Source: Pseudomonadota bacterium
Lineage (GTDB): Bacteria > Pseudomonadota > Gammaproteobacteria > Steroidobacterales > Steroidobacteraceae
Direction: 5' to 3'
Length of the DNA stretch: 9,842 nt
NCBI GenBank assembly: GCA_021780395.1
Contig: JAJXYU010000128.1
Span: 1 to 9,842, forward strand
Shown: positions 1 through 6,817 of the stretch, in pieces
Numbering within the stretch: position 1 is the stretch's first letter
Layout of the letters: the number at the start of each line of letters is the position of its first letter
The notes under the pieces: model-generated
Told to the model about the DNA's origin: nothing
Database searches by the model: none
The model's input: the letters and a program-made list of their open reading frames with translations, nothing else
Made by a program: the position numbers and the translations under genes

Positions 1-899
1 GCCCGATCCGCATGGTCACGAAGGAAGCGTTCAAGGATCCGCACAAGGAGACGGTCGGCTGGGAGAACTTCCTCGGCATGACGATCGGCCAGGCGATCGT
101 CTGGGCCTCGCAGAACATCGACCCGAAGGAGATCAATCCGGAACTCACCACGTCGGAGCCCTACGTGATGGGATCGCACGCGACCTGCTCGGGCGCGTGG
201 GCGAGCGGCCCGGAGGATTACGCGCCGTCCGAATACCAGTGGGGCTACAACCGGATGATGACCGTCGAGGGCTTGTTCGGCGCGGGCGACACCATCGGCG
301 GCACCGCCCACAAGTTCTCCTCCGGTTCCTTCACCGAGGGCCGGATCGCCGCGAAGGCCGCGGTCAAGTACGTGAACGAAATGGGCCAGGACCGGCCTGC
401 GGTCAGCGAGTCCGAGTACGAATCGCTCCGTCAGGCGATCTACCAGCCGCTCGAGACCTACCGGGTCGGTCGCAACGAGATCGTCGCGGGCACGGTGTCG
501 CCGAGCTTCATCCTGCCGCTGCACGGTCTGCAGCGCCTCGAGAAGATCATGGACGAGTACGTCGGCGGTATCAGCGCCCACTACACGACCAACGAGCCGA
601 TGCTCACCCGCGGCCTCGAGCTGCTCACGATGCTGAAGGAGGACATGGCCTGCATCGGCGCCCCCGACCTGCATCAGCTGCAGCGCGCCTGGGAGCTGCA
701 CCACCGGGTGCTCGCCTCGGAATGCGTGGCGCAGCACACCCTGTTCCGGCAGGAGACGCGCTGGCCGGGGTATTACTACCGGGGAGACTTCCCGAAGCTC
801 GACGACAACGACTGGCACTGCTTCACGCTGTCCCAGTACGACCGCGACAGCGGCCGCTGGAAGATGGAGAAGGCGCCGGTCTATCACATCATCGACTGA
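1..899 (+). CDS. aprA: Adenylylsulfate (APS) reductase, alpha subunit, C-terminal part (cut by left edge)
   Basis: This is the C-terminal 298 or so residues of the FAD-bearing subunit of dissimilatory APS reductase; the reading frame is open at the left edge, with codons starting at base 3. The family is usually about 620-660 residues, so about half is missing. Visible family hallmarks are MGSHATCSGAWASGP, GLFGAGDTIGGTAHKFSSGS (end of the FAD-binding fold of the fumarate-reductase/AprA superfamily) and a conserved helical C-terminal region. The His in GSHATCSG is probably the active-site histidine of this family (inference from position). The enzyme, with the ferredoxin-like AprB, interconverts APS and sulfite plus AMP in the cytoplasm. 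sat follows after 27 bases, so APS is probably handed to ATP sulfurylase. The direction (oxidation rather than reduction) is inferred from the HiPIP gene downstream. No aprB is visible; it would be expected just upstream, outside the window. Confidence 0.96.
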   Translation, partial: PIRMVTKEAFKDPHKETVGWENFLGMTIGQAIVWASQNIDPKEINPELTTSEPYVMGSHATCSGAWASGPEDYAPSEYQWGYNRMMTVEGLFGAGDTIGGTAHKFSSGSFTEGRIAAKAAVKYVNEMGQDRPAVSESEYESLRQAIYQPLETYRVGRNEIVAGTVSPSFILPLHGLQRLEKIMDEYVGGISAHYTTNEPMLTRGLELLTMLKEDMACIGAPDLHQLQRAWELHHRVLASECVAQHTLFRQETRWPGYYYRGDFPKLDDNDWHCFTLSQYDRDSGRWKMEKAPVYHIID

Positions 900-926
900 T
901 CGCGCGGCACCGCACCGGGACCCGGG

Positions 927-2105
927 ATGTCACAACTGGTACCACCGCACGGCTCGACCTCGGTCAAGCCGCTGCTGCTGCCCGAGACGGAGCGCGGCGA
1001 GGAGCTCGAGCGGGCGGCGCGCCTGCGCAAGGTGCCGCTGGATTCGCGAGCGGTGTCGGACGTGCTGATGTTCGCGATGGGCGCATACACGCCCCTCGAC
1101 GGATTTCTGGGACACGACGACTGGCGCGGCGCCTGCATCGAGATGCGATTGGCCGACGGCTTGTTCTGGCCGATTCCGATCACCTTGCCGGTGACCGAGG
1201 ACCTCGCCGACCAGGTCCATGTCGGGGAGGAAGTCGCCCTGACCGAAACGGACGGCGGCGCGATCCTCGCGATCATGGAGGTGCGCGAGAAATACCGGAT
1301 CGACAAGGCGATCGAGGCCCTGCACGTCTATCGGACCACGGATCCGAAGCATCCCGGCGTCGCGAAGGTCCTGAACCAGGGCAGCGTGAACCTCGCCGGC
1401 CGGGTGCTGGTGCTGAACGAGGGCGGGTACCCGTCGCGCTATCCCGACCTGTACCTCCGTCCGGCCGAATCTCGGGCGCTGTTCCTCGAGAAGGGCTGGA
1501 CGCGGGTCGCGGCGTTCCAGACGCGCAACCCCATGCACCGCAGCCACGAGTACCTGGTGAAGATCGCGCTGGAGGTGCTCGACGGGGTGTTCATCCATCA
1601 GGTGCTCGGCAAGCTCAAGCCCGGCGACATCCCCGCGGAGGTTCGCACCCGCGCGGTCCAGGCGATGGTCGACAACTACTTCCGGGCGGGCACGGTGATC
1701 CAGGCGGGCTACCCGATCGAGATGCGCTACGCGGGTCCGCGCGAGGCGCTGCTGCACGCGCTGATCCGCCAGAACTTCGGCTGTTCGCACCTGATCGTCG
1801 GCCGCGACCACGCCGGTGTCGGCGACTACTACGGTCCGTTCGACGCCCATCGGATCTTCGATCAGCTGTGGGACGGCGCGCTCGCAACCCAGGCGCTCAA
1901 GATCGACGTCACGTTCTACTGCCGGCGGTGCGGCGGCATGGCGACCGCGCGCACCTGCCCGCACGATCCGAGCGCGCACATCTCGATCTCCGGCACCAAG
2001 CAACGCGAGATGCTCTCCACCGGCGCCGAGATCCCGCCCGAGTTCAGCCGGCCGGAGGTCGTGGCGATCCTGAGGGAGTATTACCGCAGCCTGCAGCCGG
2101 CGTAG
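927..2105 (+). CDS. sat: ATP sulfurylase (sulfate adenylyltransferase), homo-oligomeric type
   Basis: The 392-residue product has the normal length for the single-domain Sat family; there is no APS-kinase domain. It interconverts APS + PPi and sulfate + ATP; beside aprA it most likely makes ATP and sulfate from APS during sulfite oxidation. Family motifs are all present: QTRNPMHRSHE at residues 198-208 (nucleotide and sulfate binding, the HxxH-like signature), GRDHAGVG at 292-299 and ISGTKQR at 354-360. A Cys-x2-Cys-x8-Cys cluster (C332, C335, C344) followed by H346 and H351 matches the structural zinc site described for Thermus and some sulfur-bacterial enzymes. The ATG at 927 is kept because the N-terminus aligns with family length; the upstream GGGACCCGGG is a poor ribosome site. 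It lies 27 bases after aprA and 16 bases before a phosphoesterase gene, as in an operon. Confidence 0.97.
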   Translation: MSQLVPPHGSTSVKPLLLPETERGEELERAARLRKVPLDSRAVSDVLMFAMGAYTPLDGFLGHDDWRGACIEMRLADGLFWPIPITLPVTEDLADQVHVGEEVALTETDGGAILAIMEVREKYRIDKAIEALHVYRTTDPKHPGVAKVLNQGSVNLAGRVLVLNEGGYPSRYPDLYLRPAESRALFLEKGWTRVAAFQTRNPMHRSHEYLVKIALEVLDGVFIHQVLGKLKPGDIPAEVRTRAVQAMVDNYFRAGTVIQAGYPIEMRYAGPREALLHALIRQNFGCSHLIVGRDHAGVGDYYGPFDAHRIFDQLWDGALATQALKIDVTFYCRRCGGMATARTCPHDPSAHISISGTKQREMLSTGAEIPPEFSRPEVVAILREYYRSLQPA

Positions 2106-2121
2106 CGCGGGCTCCCGCCCG

Positions 2122-2904
2122 ATGATCGTCGCGCAGATCTCCGACACCCATGTCGTCCACGGCGTGCCCGACGCCGACCGGCGCGTTGCGGATCTCGAGC
2201 GCACGATCGCGGACATCGACGCACTCGATCCGCCGCCGGACGTGATCATCCACACCGGCGACATCACGCACGGCGGACGGCCCGAGGACTACGCGCGGGT
2301 CGCGGCGCTGTTCAGGACCGCCCGCACCCCGGTGTACGTCGTGCCCGGGAACCGCGATCACCGCGAGCACCTGCGCGCCGCGTTCGCCGGCGGTCCCTGT
2401 CGCGCGACCGGCGCGCCGTTCCTCGATTATGCGATCGAGGATTTCCCGGTGCGACTGATCGCGGTGGATACCGTGACCACGGCGAGCAACAAGGGCGACT
2501 TCGGCGCCGAACGGGTGGATCGGCTGCTCGCACTGATCGACGCGGATCGTGCGAAGCCGATCGCCGCGTTCATGCACCATCCGCCGTTCGTGGTCACGGT
2601 CGGCCCGGACCCGTTGAATTTCACGAGCCCCGAGGCGATGCACCGGCTGCAGCACGCCTTGCAGCACTCGGGGCGCGTGATCGGGGTCTTCTGCGGGCAC
2701 GTGCACCGCTCGACCGGCGGCTGGATCGGCGCGATCAGGGCGATGGTCGTGCCCAGCACCGCGACGACGCTGCGCAAAGGGGATTATCCTTCCGCCCTGC
2801 GCGACCGGCCGATCTACCACCTGCACCGCTACGACCCCGCATTCGGCTTCAGCACCGAAGCGCGGATCGTGGCGACGACCGCGGAGGATCGCTCGGCCGC
2901 CTAG
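2122..2904 (+). CDS. Calcineurin-like metallophosphoesterase, class III cyclic-nucleotide phosphodiesterase (CpdA-like)
   Basis: The 260-residue protein has the ordered metal-binding motifs of the family: D8-x-H10 (ISDTH), G46-D47 (HTGDIT), GN77RD (PGNRDH, 76-80), H152 (MHHPP) and G-H193-V-H195 (CGHVH). Together these bind two metal ions that hydrolyse phosphodiester or phosphomonoester bonds. The overall layout and length resemble CpdA/Rv0805-type cyclic-nucleotide phosphodiesterases, with no signal peptide, so a cytoplasmic location is expected. One deviation is seen: the usual GNHD/GNHE motif reads GNRD, with Arg in place of the catalytic His. The gene starts 16 bases after sat, without a clear Shine-Dalgarno sequence, so it may be translated by coupling to sat. 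The real substrate is not readable; cAMP is the family default, but an adenine nucleotide linked to APS metabolism is possible. It ends tail-to-tail with the amidase frame, 27 bases apart. Confidence 0.85.
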   Translation: MIVAQISDTHVVHGVPDADRRVADLERTIADIDALDPPPDVIIHTGDITHGGRPEDYARVAALFRTARTPVYVVPGNRDHREHLRAAFAGGPCRATGAPFLDYAIEDFPVRLIAVDTVTTASNKGDFGAERVDRLLALIDADRAKPIAAFMHHPPFVVTVGPDPLNFTSPEAMHRLQHALQHSGRVIGVFCGHVHRSTGGWIGAIRAMVVPSTATTLRKGDYPSALRDRPIYHLHRYDPAFGFSTEARIVATTAEDRSAA

Positions 2905-2931
2905 GATCGCGCGGCCGCGGGCGGTGCGCGC

Positions 2932-5739
2932 TCAGGCCCGTCCGGACCCGCCGGGCTCGATCGGTGCCGGGATCCTGCCGAGCACGGGCTCGAGCGCTAG
3001 ACCGAGCGCGAGCAGCGCCCGGTCGGCGCCGGCCGGCGCGTCGAATTCCAACGCGATCGGCAGTCCGCCGCGGGACAGTCCGATCGGCATCACCAGCCCT
3101 GGGACCCCGGCGGTGCTGCCCGGCGCGATGTTGCGCGCGATCGCATTGGCGAAGGGCACCGCCCGGCCGCCGATCTCGACCGTGACGTCCTCGCCGATCC
3201 GCGGCGCGGGTACCCGCGTCGCCGGAAACACGATCGCCGCGACCCCGGTGCGCTCGAAATAGGCCCGATAGGCGGCCCGCAGTTGCGGCAGGTAGCGATC
3301 GCGCGCCTCGGCGTACACCGCATCCGTGACGAAGTGCGGGCTGCCGGGCAGCACTTCGTCCTGGAACACCGCCCGGATGTCCGGACTCGCCTCGCGGACG
3401 AGTTCCTCGAAGCTCAGCGTCGGATCGTAGCGGCGCAGGTACTTCGCGAGTTCGAGGCGCACGTCGTGGTCCTGCACCTGGACCGTCGTGTGCGCGATCA
3501 GGAATGCAAGATCCGGCATCTCGGTCGCGACGATCTGCACCCCCGCGGCGCTAAGGCGGGCGAGCGCGTCCTCGGTCACGCGCTCGACGTCCGGGTCGAG
3601 CCCCGTGAACCAGTAGTCGCGCACGACCCCGAGCCGCAAGCGCCGCAGGTCGACGCCCGGCAGCGGGCGTCGATCACCCGAGATCACCGCGTCGAACAAC
3701 GCGAGGTCCGCGATGCTGCGCGCGTGCGGCCCCACCTGGTCGAACAGCGGCGTGATCGGGATGCAGCCTTCGGTCGGGTAACGGCCCGTGGTCGGCCTCA
3801 GGCCGACGATGCCGCACAGCGCCGCCGGCACGCGAATCGAGCCTTCCGTGTCCTCCGCGACGCCGAGGGGGGCGATCCGCGCGGCGATCGACACCGCGGT
3901 CCCGCCGCTGCTGCCGCCGGGAATCCGGGTCGTGTCGTAGGGGTTGTGAACGGCGCCGAAGGCGAGGTTGTCGCTCGTCCAGCCGTACGACAGTTCGTGC
4001 AGGTTCGTCTTGCCGAGCACGATCGCGCCCGCGGCACGCAACGCCGCAACCAACGGCGCATCCACACCCGGCCGGAAATGCCGCAATGCCGGGGTACCAC
4101 CGGTGGTCCGGTACTCGGCCGTGTTCACGCTGTCCTTGACCGGAATCGGCAATCCGAACAGCGGACCCGGCGCGACGCCCGCGCGGCGCTCGCGATCGCG
4201 CGCGCGCGCATCCGCGAGCACGCGCTCCGGCTCGAGCGTGATGAACGCGTTCAGGTCGCGCCAGACCCCGCACCGCTCGAGCAGCGCCCGTGCGTAGCGT
4301 TCGACCGAGACTTCGCCGTTGCGCAAGGCCGCGACGGCCTCGACCGCAGTCCATTCGTGCATCGCCACCCGCCTCCCCGCTCGGCGCCGGTGCCGGCGCG
4401 TCGCCGCGACCGTGGTCGCGGCCACCGCGCCGACGAGGAACTCGCGACGGCCGATCGTCCCGCGGCTCGCGGTCGCCGCCGCACGACGATATCGGGCGGG
4501 AGCATACGGTTGCGGATCGAGGCCGGGCGTCGTGCCCGACATCAGGTCCGCGAGCAATTGTCCCGACCCCGCCGCCATCGTCCACCCGAGCGGACCGTGC
4601 CCGGTGTTCAACCACAGATTCCCGATCCCGGTGACGCCGACGATCGGCACGCCATCGGGCGTCATCGGCCGCAGCCCGCACCAGGGCCGAGCCTCGCCCG
4701 GGTCGAGCGCCGCCCGCGGCAACACCTGCGCAACCAACGCCGCGAGATTGCGCACCCGAACCTCGGGCAGGCTGAGGTCGTACCCCGCGAACTCGGCCGT
4801 TCCCGCGACCCGCAGAACGTTCTGCAGGGGAACGACGACGGCGTTCAGGTCGTCGTCCGAGATCGGGATCCGCAGCGGTGGATCGCACGGCGGTCGATCG
4901 AACGTGAGCGAGTAACCCTTGACCGGCTGCACCGGCACCCGGACGCCGAGCGGCCGCAGCAGCAACGGGGTATGGCTCCCACCGGCGACGACGTAGTGAT
5001 CGGCCGTGAACTGCGTCGTGTCGCTTTGCACCGCGCTCACGCGCCCGCCGTGGGCGCGGATCTCGCGCACCTCGGTGCCGAAATGGAACTCGACGCCGAG
5101 ATCGCGGGCCTGCTCGGCGAGCGCGACGCAAAACGCCTGGGCGTTGCCGACCGCATCGAGCGGGTAGTGAATCCCGCCGATCAGCTGCGCGCCGATCGGC
5201 GCGAGCGCGGGCTCGAGCGCAATGGTGTCCGGTCCGCTCAACGGCCGGTACTCGAGCCCCGCGGCGCGAAATCGCTCGGTCCAGGCGATCGCCGCATCCA
5301 GCGACGCGGGATCGCGAAACACCCGCAGCGTGCCGGTCGCCGCCGCTCCATACTCGATCCCGGTCTGCGCGCGCAGCGCTTCCAGCGTCGCGCGCGAGTA
5401 CAACGCCAGACGCAGATTTCTGCGCGTGTTCTCCTCGTAGCGGCGGGGGTCCGAATGCCGCAGGAACTCGATGCCCCAGCGCGCGAGTCGCGGCATCGCC
5501 TTCAGCCGCAGCTGCAGCGCGGCGTCGCGTCGGCCGAGCGACCGCAGGAGCACCCGCGCGCAGCCCGGCGCGTTCCACGGTTCGGGCAGACTCGGGCTCA
5601 GCAACGCGCCGTTCGCGTAGCTCGTCTCCAGGCCCGGCGCATGCCGGCGCTCGAGGACGGTGACCCGCCAGCCGCGTCGTCCGAGGAAATACGCGGTGCT
5701 GATCCCGAGCAATCCGCCGCCGATCACCAGCGCCTTCAC
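2932..5739 (-). CDS. Fused D-amino-acid dehydrogenase (DadA-like) and amidase-signature hydrolase, one frame
   Basis: The frame encodes 935 residues with two complete enzymes. Residues 1-417 are a DadA-type FAD oxidoreductase: VIGGGLLG at 5-12 (dinucleotide fold), a substrate-domain middle, and WCGLRPMTPDG (353-363) plus NTGHGPLGWTMAAGSGQ (378-394), the DadA C-terminal signature. It would oxidise D-amino acids to 2-oxo acids and ammonia, passing electrons to quinone. Residues 460-935 are an amidase-signature enzyme with the Lys-cisSer-Ser triad: K535 (PVKDS), S610 (GGSSGG) and S634 (EGSIR); the 24-residue spacing of the two serines is the family norm. DadA and amidases of this type are normally separate proteins of about 420-430 and 470-500 residues. 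No stop codon lies between them; residues 428-446 look like a Tat signal. The start is GTG, overlapping the alkB stop (GTGA). If translated as one chain it may couple amide hydrolysis to oxidation of the released D-amino acid. Domain calls are firm; the fused state is uncertain. Confidence 0.88.
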   Translation of the reverse strand: MKALVIGGGLLGISTAYFLGRRGWRVTVLERRHAPGLETSYANGALLSPSLPEPWNAPGCARVLLRSLGRRDAALQLRLKAMPRLARWGIEFLRHSDPRRYEENTRRNLRLALYSRATLEALRAQTGIEYGAAATGTLRVFRDPASLDAAIAWTERFRAAGLEYRPLSGPDTIALEPALAPIGAQLIGGIHYPLDAVGNAQAFCVALAEQARDLGVEFHFGTEVREIRAHGGRVSAVQSDTTQFTADHYVVAGGSHTPLLLRPLGVRVPVQPVKGYSLTFDRPPCDPPLRIPISDDDLNAVVVPLQNVLRVAGTAEFAGYDLSLPEVRVRNLAALVAQVLPRAALDPGEARPWCGLRPMTPDGVPIVGVTGIGNLWLNTGHGPLGWTMAAGSGQLLADLMSGTTPGLDPQPYAPARYRRAAATASRGTIGRREFLVGAVAATTVAATRRHRRRAGRRVAMHEWTAVEAVAALRNGEVSVERYARALLERCGVWRDLNAFITLEPERVLADARARDRERRAGVAPGPLFGLPIPVKDSVNTAEYRTTGGTPALRHFRPGVDAPLVAALRAAGAIVLGKTNLHELSYGWTSDNLAFGAVHNPYDTTRIPGGSSGGTAVSIAARIAPLGVAEDTEGSIRVPAALCGIVGLRPTTGRYPTEGCIPITPLFDQVGPHARSIADLALFDAVISGDRRPLPGVDLRRLRLGVVRDYWFTGLDPDVERVTEDALARLSAAGVQIVATEMPDLAFLIAHTTVQVQDHDVRLELAKYLRRYDPTLSFEELVREASPDIRAVFQDEVLPGSPHFVTDAVYAEARDRYLPQLRAAYRAYFERTGVAAIVFPATRVPAPRIGEDVTVEIGGRAVPFANAIARNIAPGSTAGVPGLVMPIGLSRGGLPIALEFDAPAGADRALLALGLALEPVLGRIPAPIEPGGSGRA
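4360..4378 (-). promoter_or_regulatory. Possible internal ribosome-binding site and ATG start for the amidase domain
   Basis: On the minus strand GGGGAGG (4378-4372) lies nine bases before an in-frame ATG at 4362-4360. The ATG begins MHEWTAVEAVAAL, exactly where amidase homology is expected to start. Initiation here would give a 476-residue free amidase (2932-4362) without any signal peptide, of normal family length. This is the best-placed Shine-Dalgarno-like sequence within the fused gene, though purine-rich runs are common in such GC-rich DNA. Confidence 0.45.
4402..4458 (-). other. Buried twin-arginine (Tat) signal-like segment at the dadA/amidase junction
   Basis: Residues 428-446 of the fused frame read TIGRREFLVGAVAATTVAA: a basic start, twin Arg followed by x-F-L, then a hydrophobic Ala/Val stretch, which is the arrangement of a Tat export signal. 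Such signals belong at a protein N-terminus. Here it follows the DadA C-terminus and has no in-frame ATG, GTG or TTG between the DadA end and the RR pair. The codon for T428 (4456-4458) is ACG, one base from ATG. It suggests that the amidase was once a separate Tat-exported protein. The segment is followed by an Arg-rich stretch (RRHRRRAGRR), which would disfavour export as it stands. Confidence 0.6.
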
Positions 5740-6359
5740 GCGTCGCGGCCCCGCCCGGGCGCCGCCGGGAGGATCCGGCGGAACGTGAGATTGATCCTCG
5801 GCCCGCAGGGCCGCGCCTGTTTCGGCAGCCCGTGGCGCCAGTGTCGCTGTGTCTCCCCGCGCATCACCAGCAGACTACCGGACCCGAGTCGCAGGCGCCA
5901 AGCGGGAGGCCCCGGCGCGGTCCGCGACCGGAACACGAACCGGCGCGGCTCCCCGAGGCTCACCGACGCGATCACCGGCCGCTCGCCGAGCTCGGGCTCG
6001 TCGTCGCTGTGGTACCCCATCCCGTCGCGGTGATCCCGGTAGTAGTTCGCGAGCACCCCGTTGAAGCGCAGGCCGAGCCGGTGTTCGACGCGCGCGCGGA
6101 TCTCGCTCAACGCAGCGGTCCACGACAGCGGCTCGTGGCGGACGCCCGAATACCGATACGCGGCCCCCGGGTCGCCGTACCAGGCGAGCAACCGCGGCTG
6201 CTCGTGGCGCCGTCCCCACAGCACGATCGACTCCCGGTGCCACTCGAGCTCCGCCACGAGCCGCTCGAGCAGCAGGTCCGGCGGCGCCCCGAGCGCGAAC
6301 GTCGGCTCGTAATCCACTTCGGCGTTCGCGAGCGGCACGCGCTGCATCGTCCCACCCAT
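5736..6359 (-). CDS. AlkB-family 2-oxoglutarate/Fe(II) dioxygenase (DNA/RNA demethylase)
   Basis: The 207-residue protein has the AlkB-family pattern: ANYYRDHRDGMGYHSDDE (104-121) carrying the iron ligands H117 and D119, the distal ligand H176 in HWRHGLPK (173-180), and the 2-oxoglutarate-binding R188-x5-R194 in RINLTFR. The compact length and the NYY…G.HSD…HW.H.LPK signature fit the ALKBH2/3-like bacterial group, cytoplasmic enzymes that oxidatively remove methyl groups from 1-methyladenine and 3-methylcytosine. ATG at 6359 is taken as the start; a second in-frame ATG at 6347 has a weak GGTGGG before it and is an alternative. The gene is divergent from hip across 96 bases. Its TGA overlaps the GTG of the dadA–amidase frame, so the two are probably cotranscribed and translationally coupled. 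No Ada-type regulator or other adaptive-response gene is visible. Confidence 0.92.
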   Translation of the reverse strand: MGGTMQRVPLANAEVDYEPTFALGAPPDLLLERLVAELEWHRESIVLWGRRHEQPRLLAWYGDPGAAYRYSGVRHEPLSWTAALSEIRARVEHRLGLRFNGVLANYYRDHRDGMGYHSDDEPELGERPVIASVSLGEPRRFVFRSRTAPGPPAWRLRLGSGSLLVMRGETQRHWRHGLPKQARPCGPRINLTFRRILPAAPGRGRDA

Positions 6360-6455
6360 CGTTTAAGGGGAATTCCGGAGTCCGCGGACCGCGCCGTGGA
6401 TTACACTCTCGTCGTTCGCGGAACGAATCCCAGACCAGAACCGGAGAACCGAACG
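6360..6455. promoter_or_regulatory. Divergent intergenic region between alkB and hip, with palindromes
   Basis: These 96 bases must hold the start signals for alkB (minus) and hip (plus). Seen: a 10-base perfect palindrome GTCCGCGGAC at 6380-6389, an 8-base palindrome GGAATTCC at 6369-6376, and a local AT-richer patch GATTACACT at 6399-6407. On the minus strand that patch gives TGTAAT (6405-6400), five of six matches to a sigma-70 -10 box, about 40 bases before the alkB start; on the plus strand it gives TACACT (6402-6407). No good -35 box is visible for either. GGAG at 6443-6446, nine bases before the hip ATG, is the likely hip ribosome site. Confidence 0.4.
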
Positions 6456-6779
6456 ATGAGCTCCACCCTGTCGCGCCGCGAGGCGCTCAAGCATATCGCG
6501 ATCGCCGCGGGCGCGCTCGCGGTGGTCCGCACCACGACCGCGGCGCCGGCCTTGCCGCACGTGAACCCGAAGGACCCGATGGCGGCCGGGGTCGCGTACC
6601 ACGAGAACGCCGCGACGATCCAGGCGTCGCAGTTTCCGCAATACAAACCCGGCGACAAGTGCGCGAACTGCGCGCAGATCGGCGGTGCCGCCGGGCAGAC
6701 CTGGCGGCCATGCAACATCTTCGCGGGCCAGTTGGTGAACGCGAACGGTTGGTGCACGGCCTACTCGCGCAAGACCTGA
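6456..6779 (+). CDS. hip: High-potential iron-sulfur protein (HiPIP), Tat-exported
   Basis: The 107-residue precursor carries a Tat signal (SRREALKHI at residues 6-14, then a hydrophobic Ala-rich stretch; cleavage likely near residue 30-32 after TTTAAPA). HiPIPs fold around their cluster before export, which fits Tat use. The mature part of about 75 residues has four cysteines, C69, C72, C86 and C100, as Cys-x2-Cys-x13-Cys-x13-Cys, with CANC and the highly typical NGWC near the C-terminus. These hold a [4Fe-4S] cluster cycling between 2+ and 3+ at high potential. The protein acts in the periplasm as a soluble electron carrier between bc1 complex and a photosynthetic reaction centre or terminal oxidase; which applies here cannot be told. 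GGAG (6443-6446) precedes the ATG. The glycosyltransferase gene follows after 38 bases. Confidence 0.95.
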   Translation: MSSTLSRREALKHIAIAAGALAVVRTTTAAPALPHVNPKDPMAAGVAYHENAATIQASQFPQYKPGDKCANCAQIGGAAGQTWRPCNIFAGQLVNANGWCTAYSRKT

Positions 6780-6817
6780 GCGGCGGCGCGCCGCCCGCGC
6801 CCGGGGAGGGGTCCGGC

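Noticed and set aside
2107..2118. Small inverted repeat GCGGG/CCCGC between sat and the phosphoesterase
   Set aside because: The loop would be only two bases and there is no T-run; too small to call an attenuator or terminator.
197..2125. A 642-codon plus-strand frame over aprA and sat
   Set aside because: It is out of register with two certain genes and encodes Arg/Gly/Pro-rich sequence with no motif.
930..2267. A 445-codon minus-strand frame opposite sat
   Set aside because: Antisense shadow of sat with no family features.
2905..2931. GC palindrome CGCGGCCGCG (2910-2919) between convergent genes as a terminator
   Set aside because: There is no T-run on either side and such palindromes are common at this base composition; not supported as an intrinsic terminator.
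2932..4362. Amidase domain as GatA, the tRNA amidotransferase subunit
   Set aside because: No gatC or gatB is adjacent, and the junction carries a Tat-like signal, which fits a stand-alone amidase rather than GatCAB.
3283..6033. A 916-codon open frame on the plus strand, opposite the dadA–amidase and alkB genes
   Set aside because: Its protein is Arg-rich, without recognisable domains, and lies antisense to clear enzyme genes; long antisense frames are expected at this GC content.
6659..6817. N-terminal extension of the TPR-glycosyltransferase frame into hip
   Set aside because: It overlaps the HiPIP coding region in another frame; the ATG at 6818 has a strong ribosome site and starts at the TPR region.
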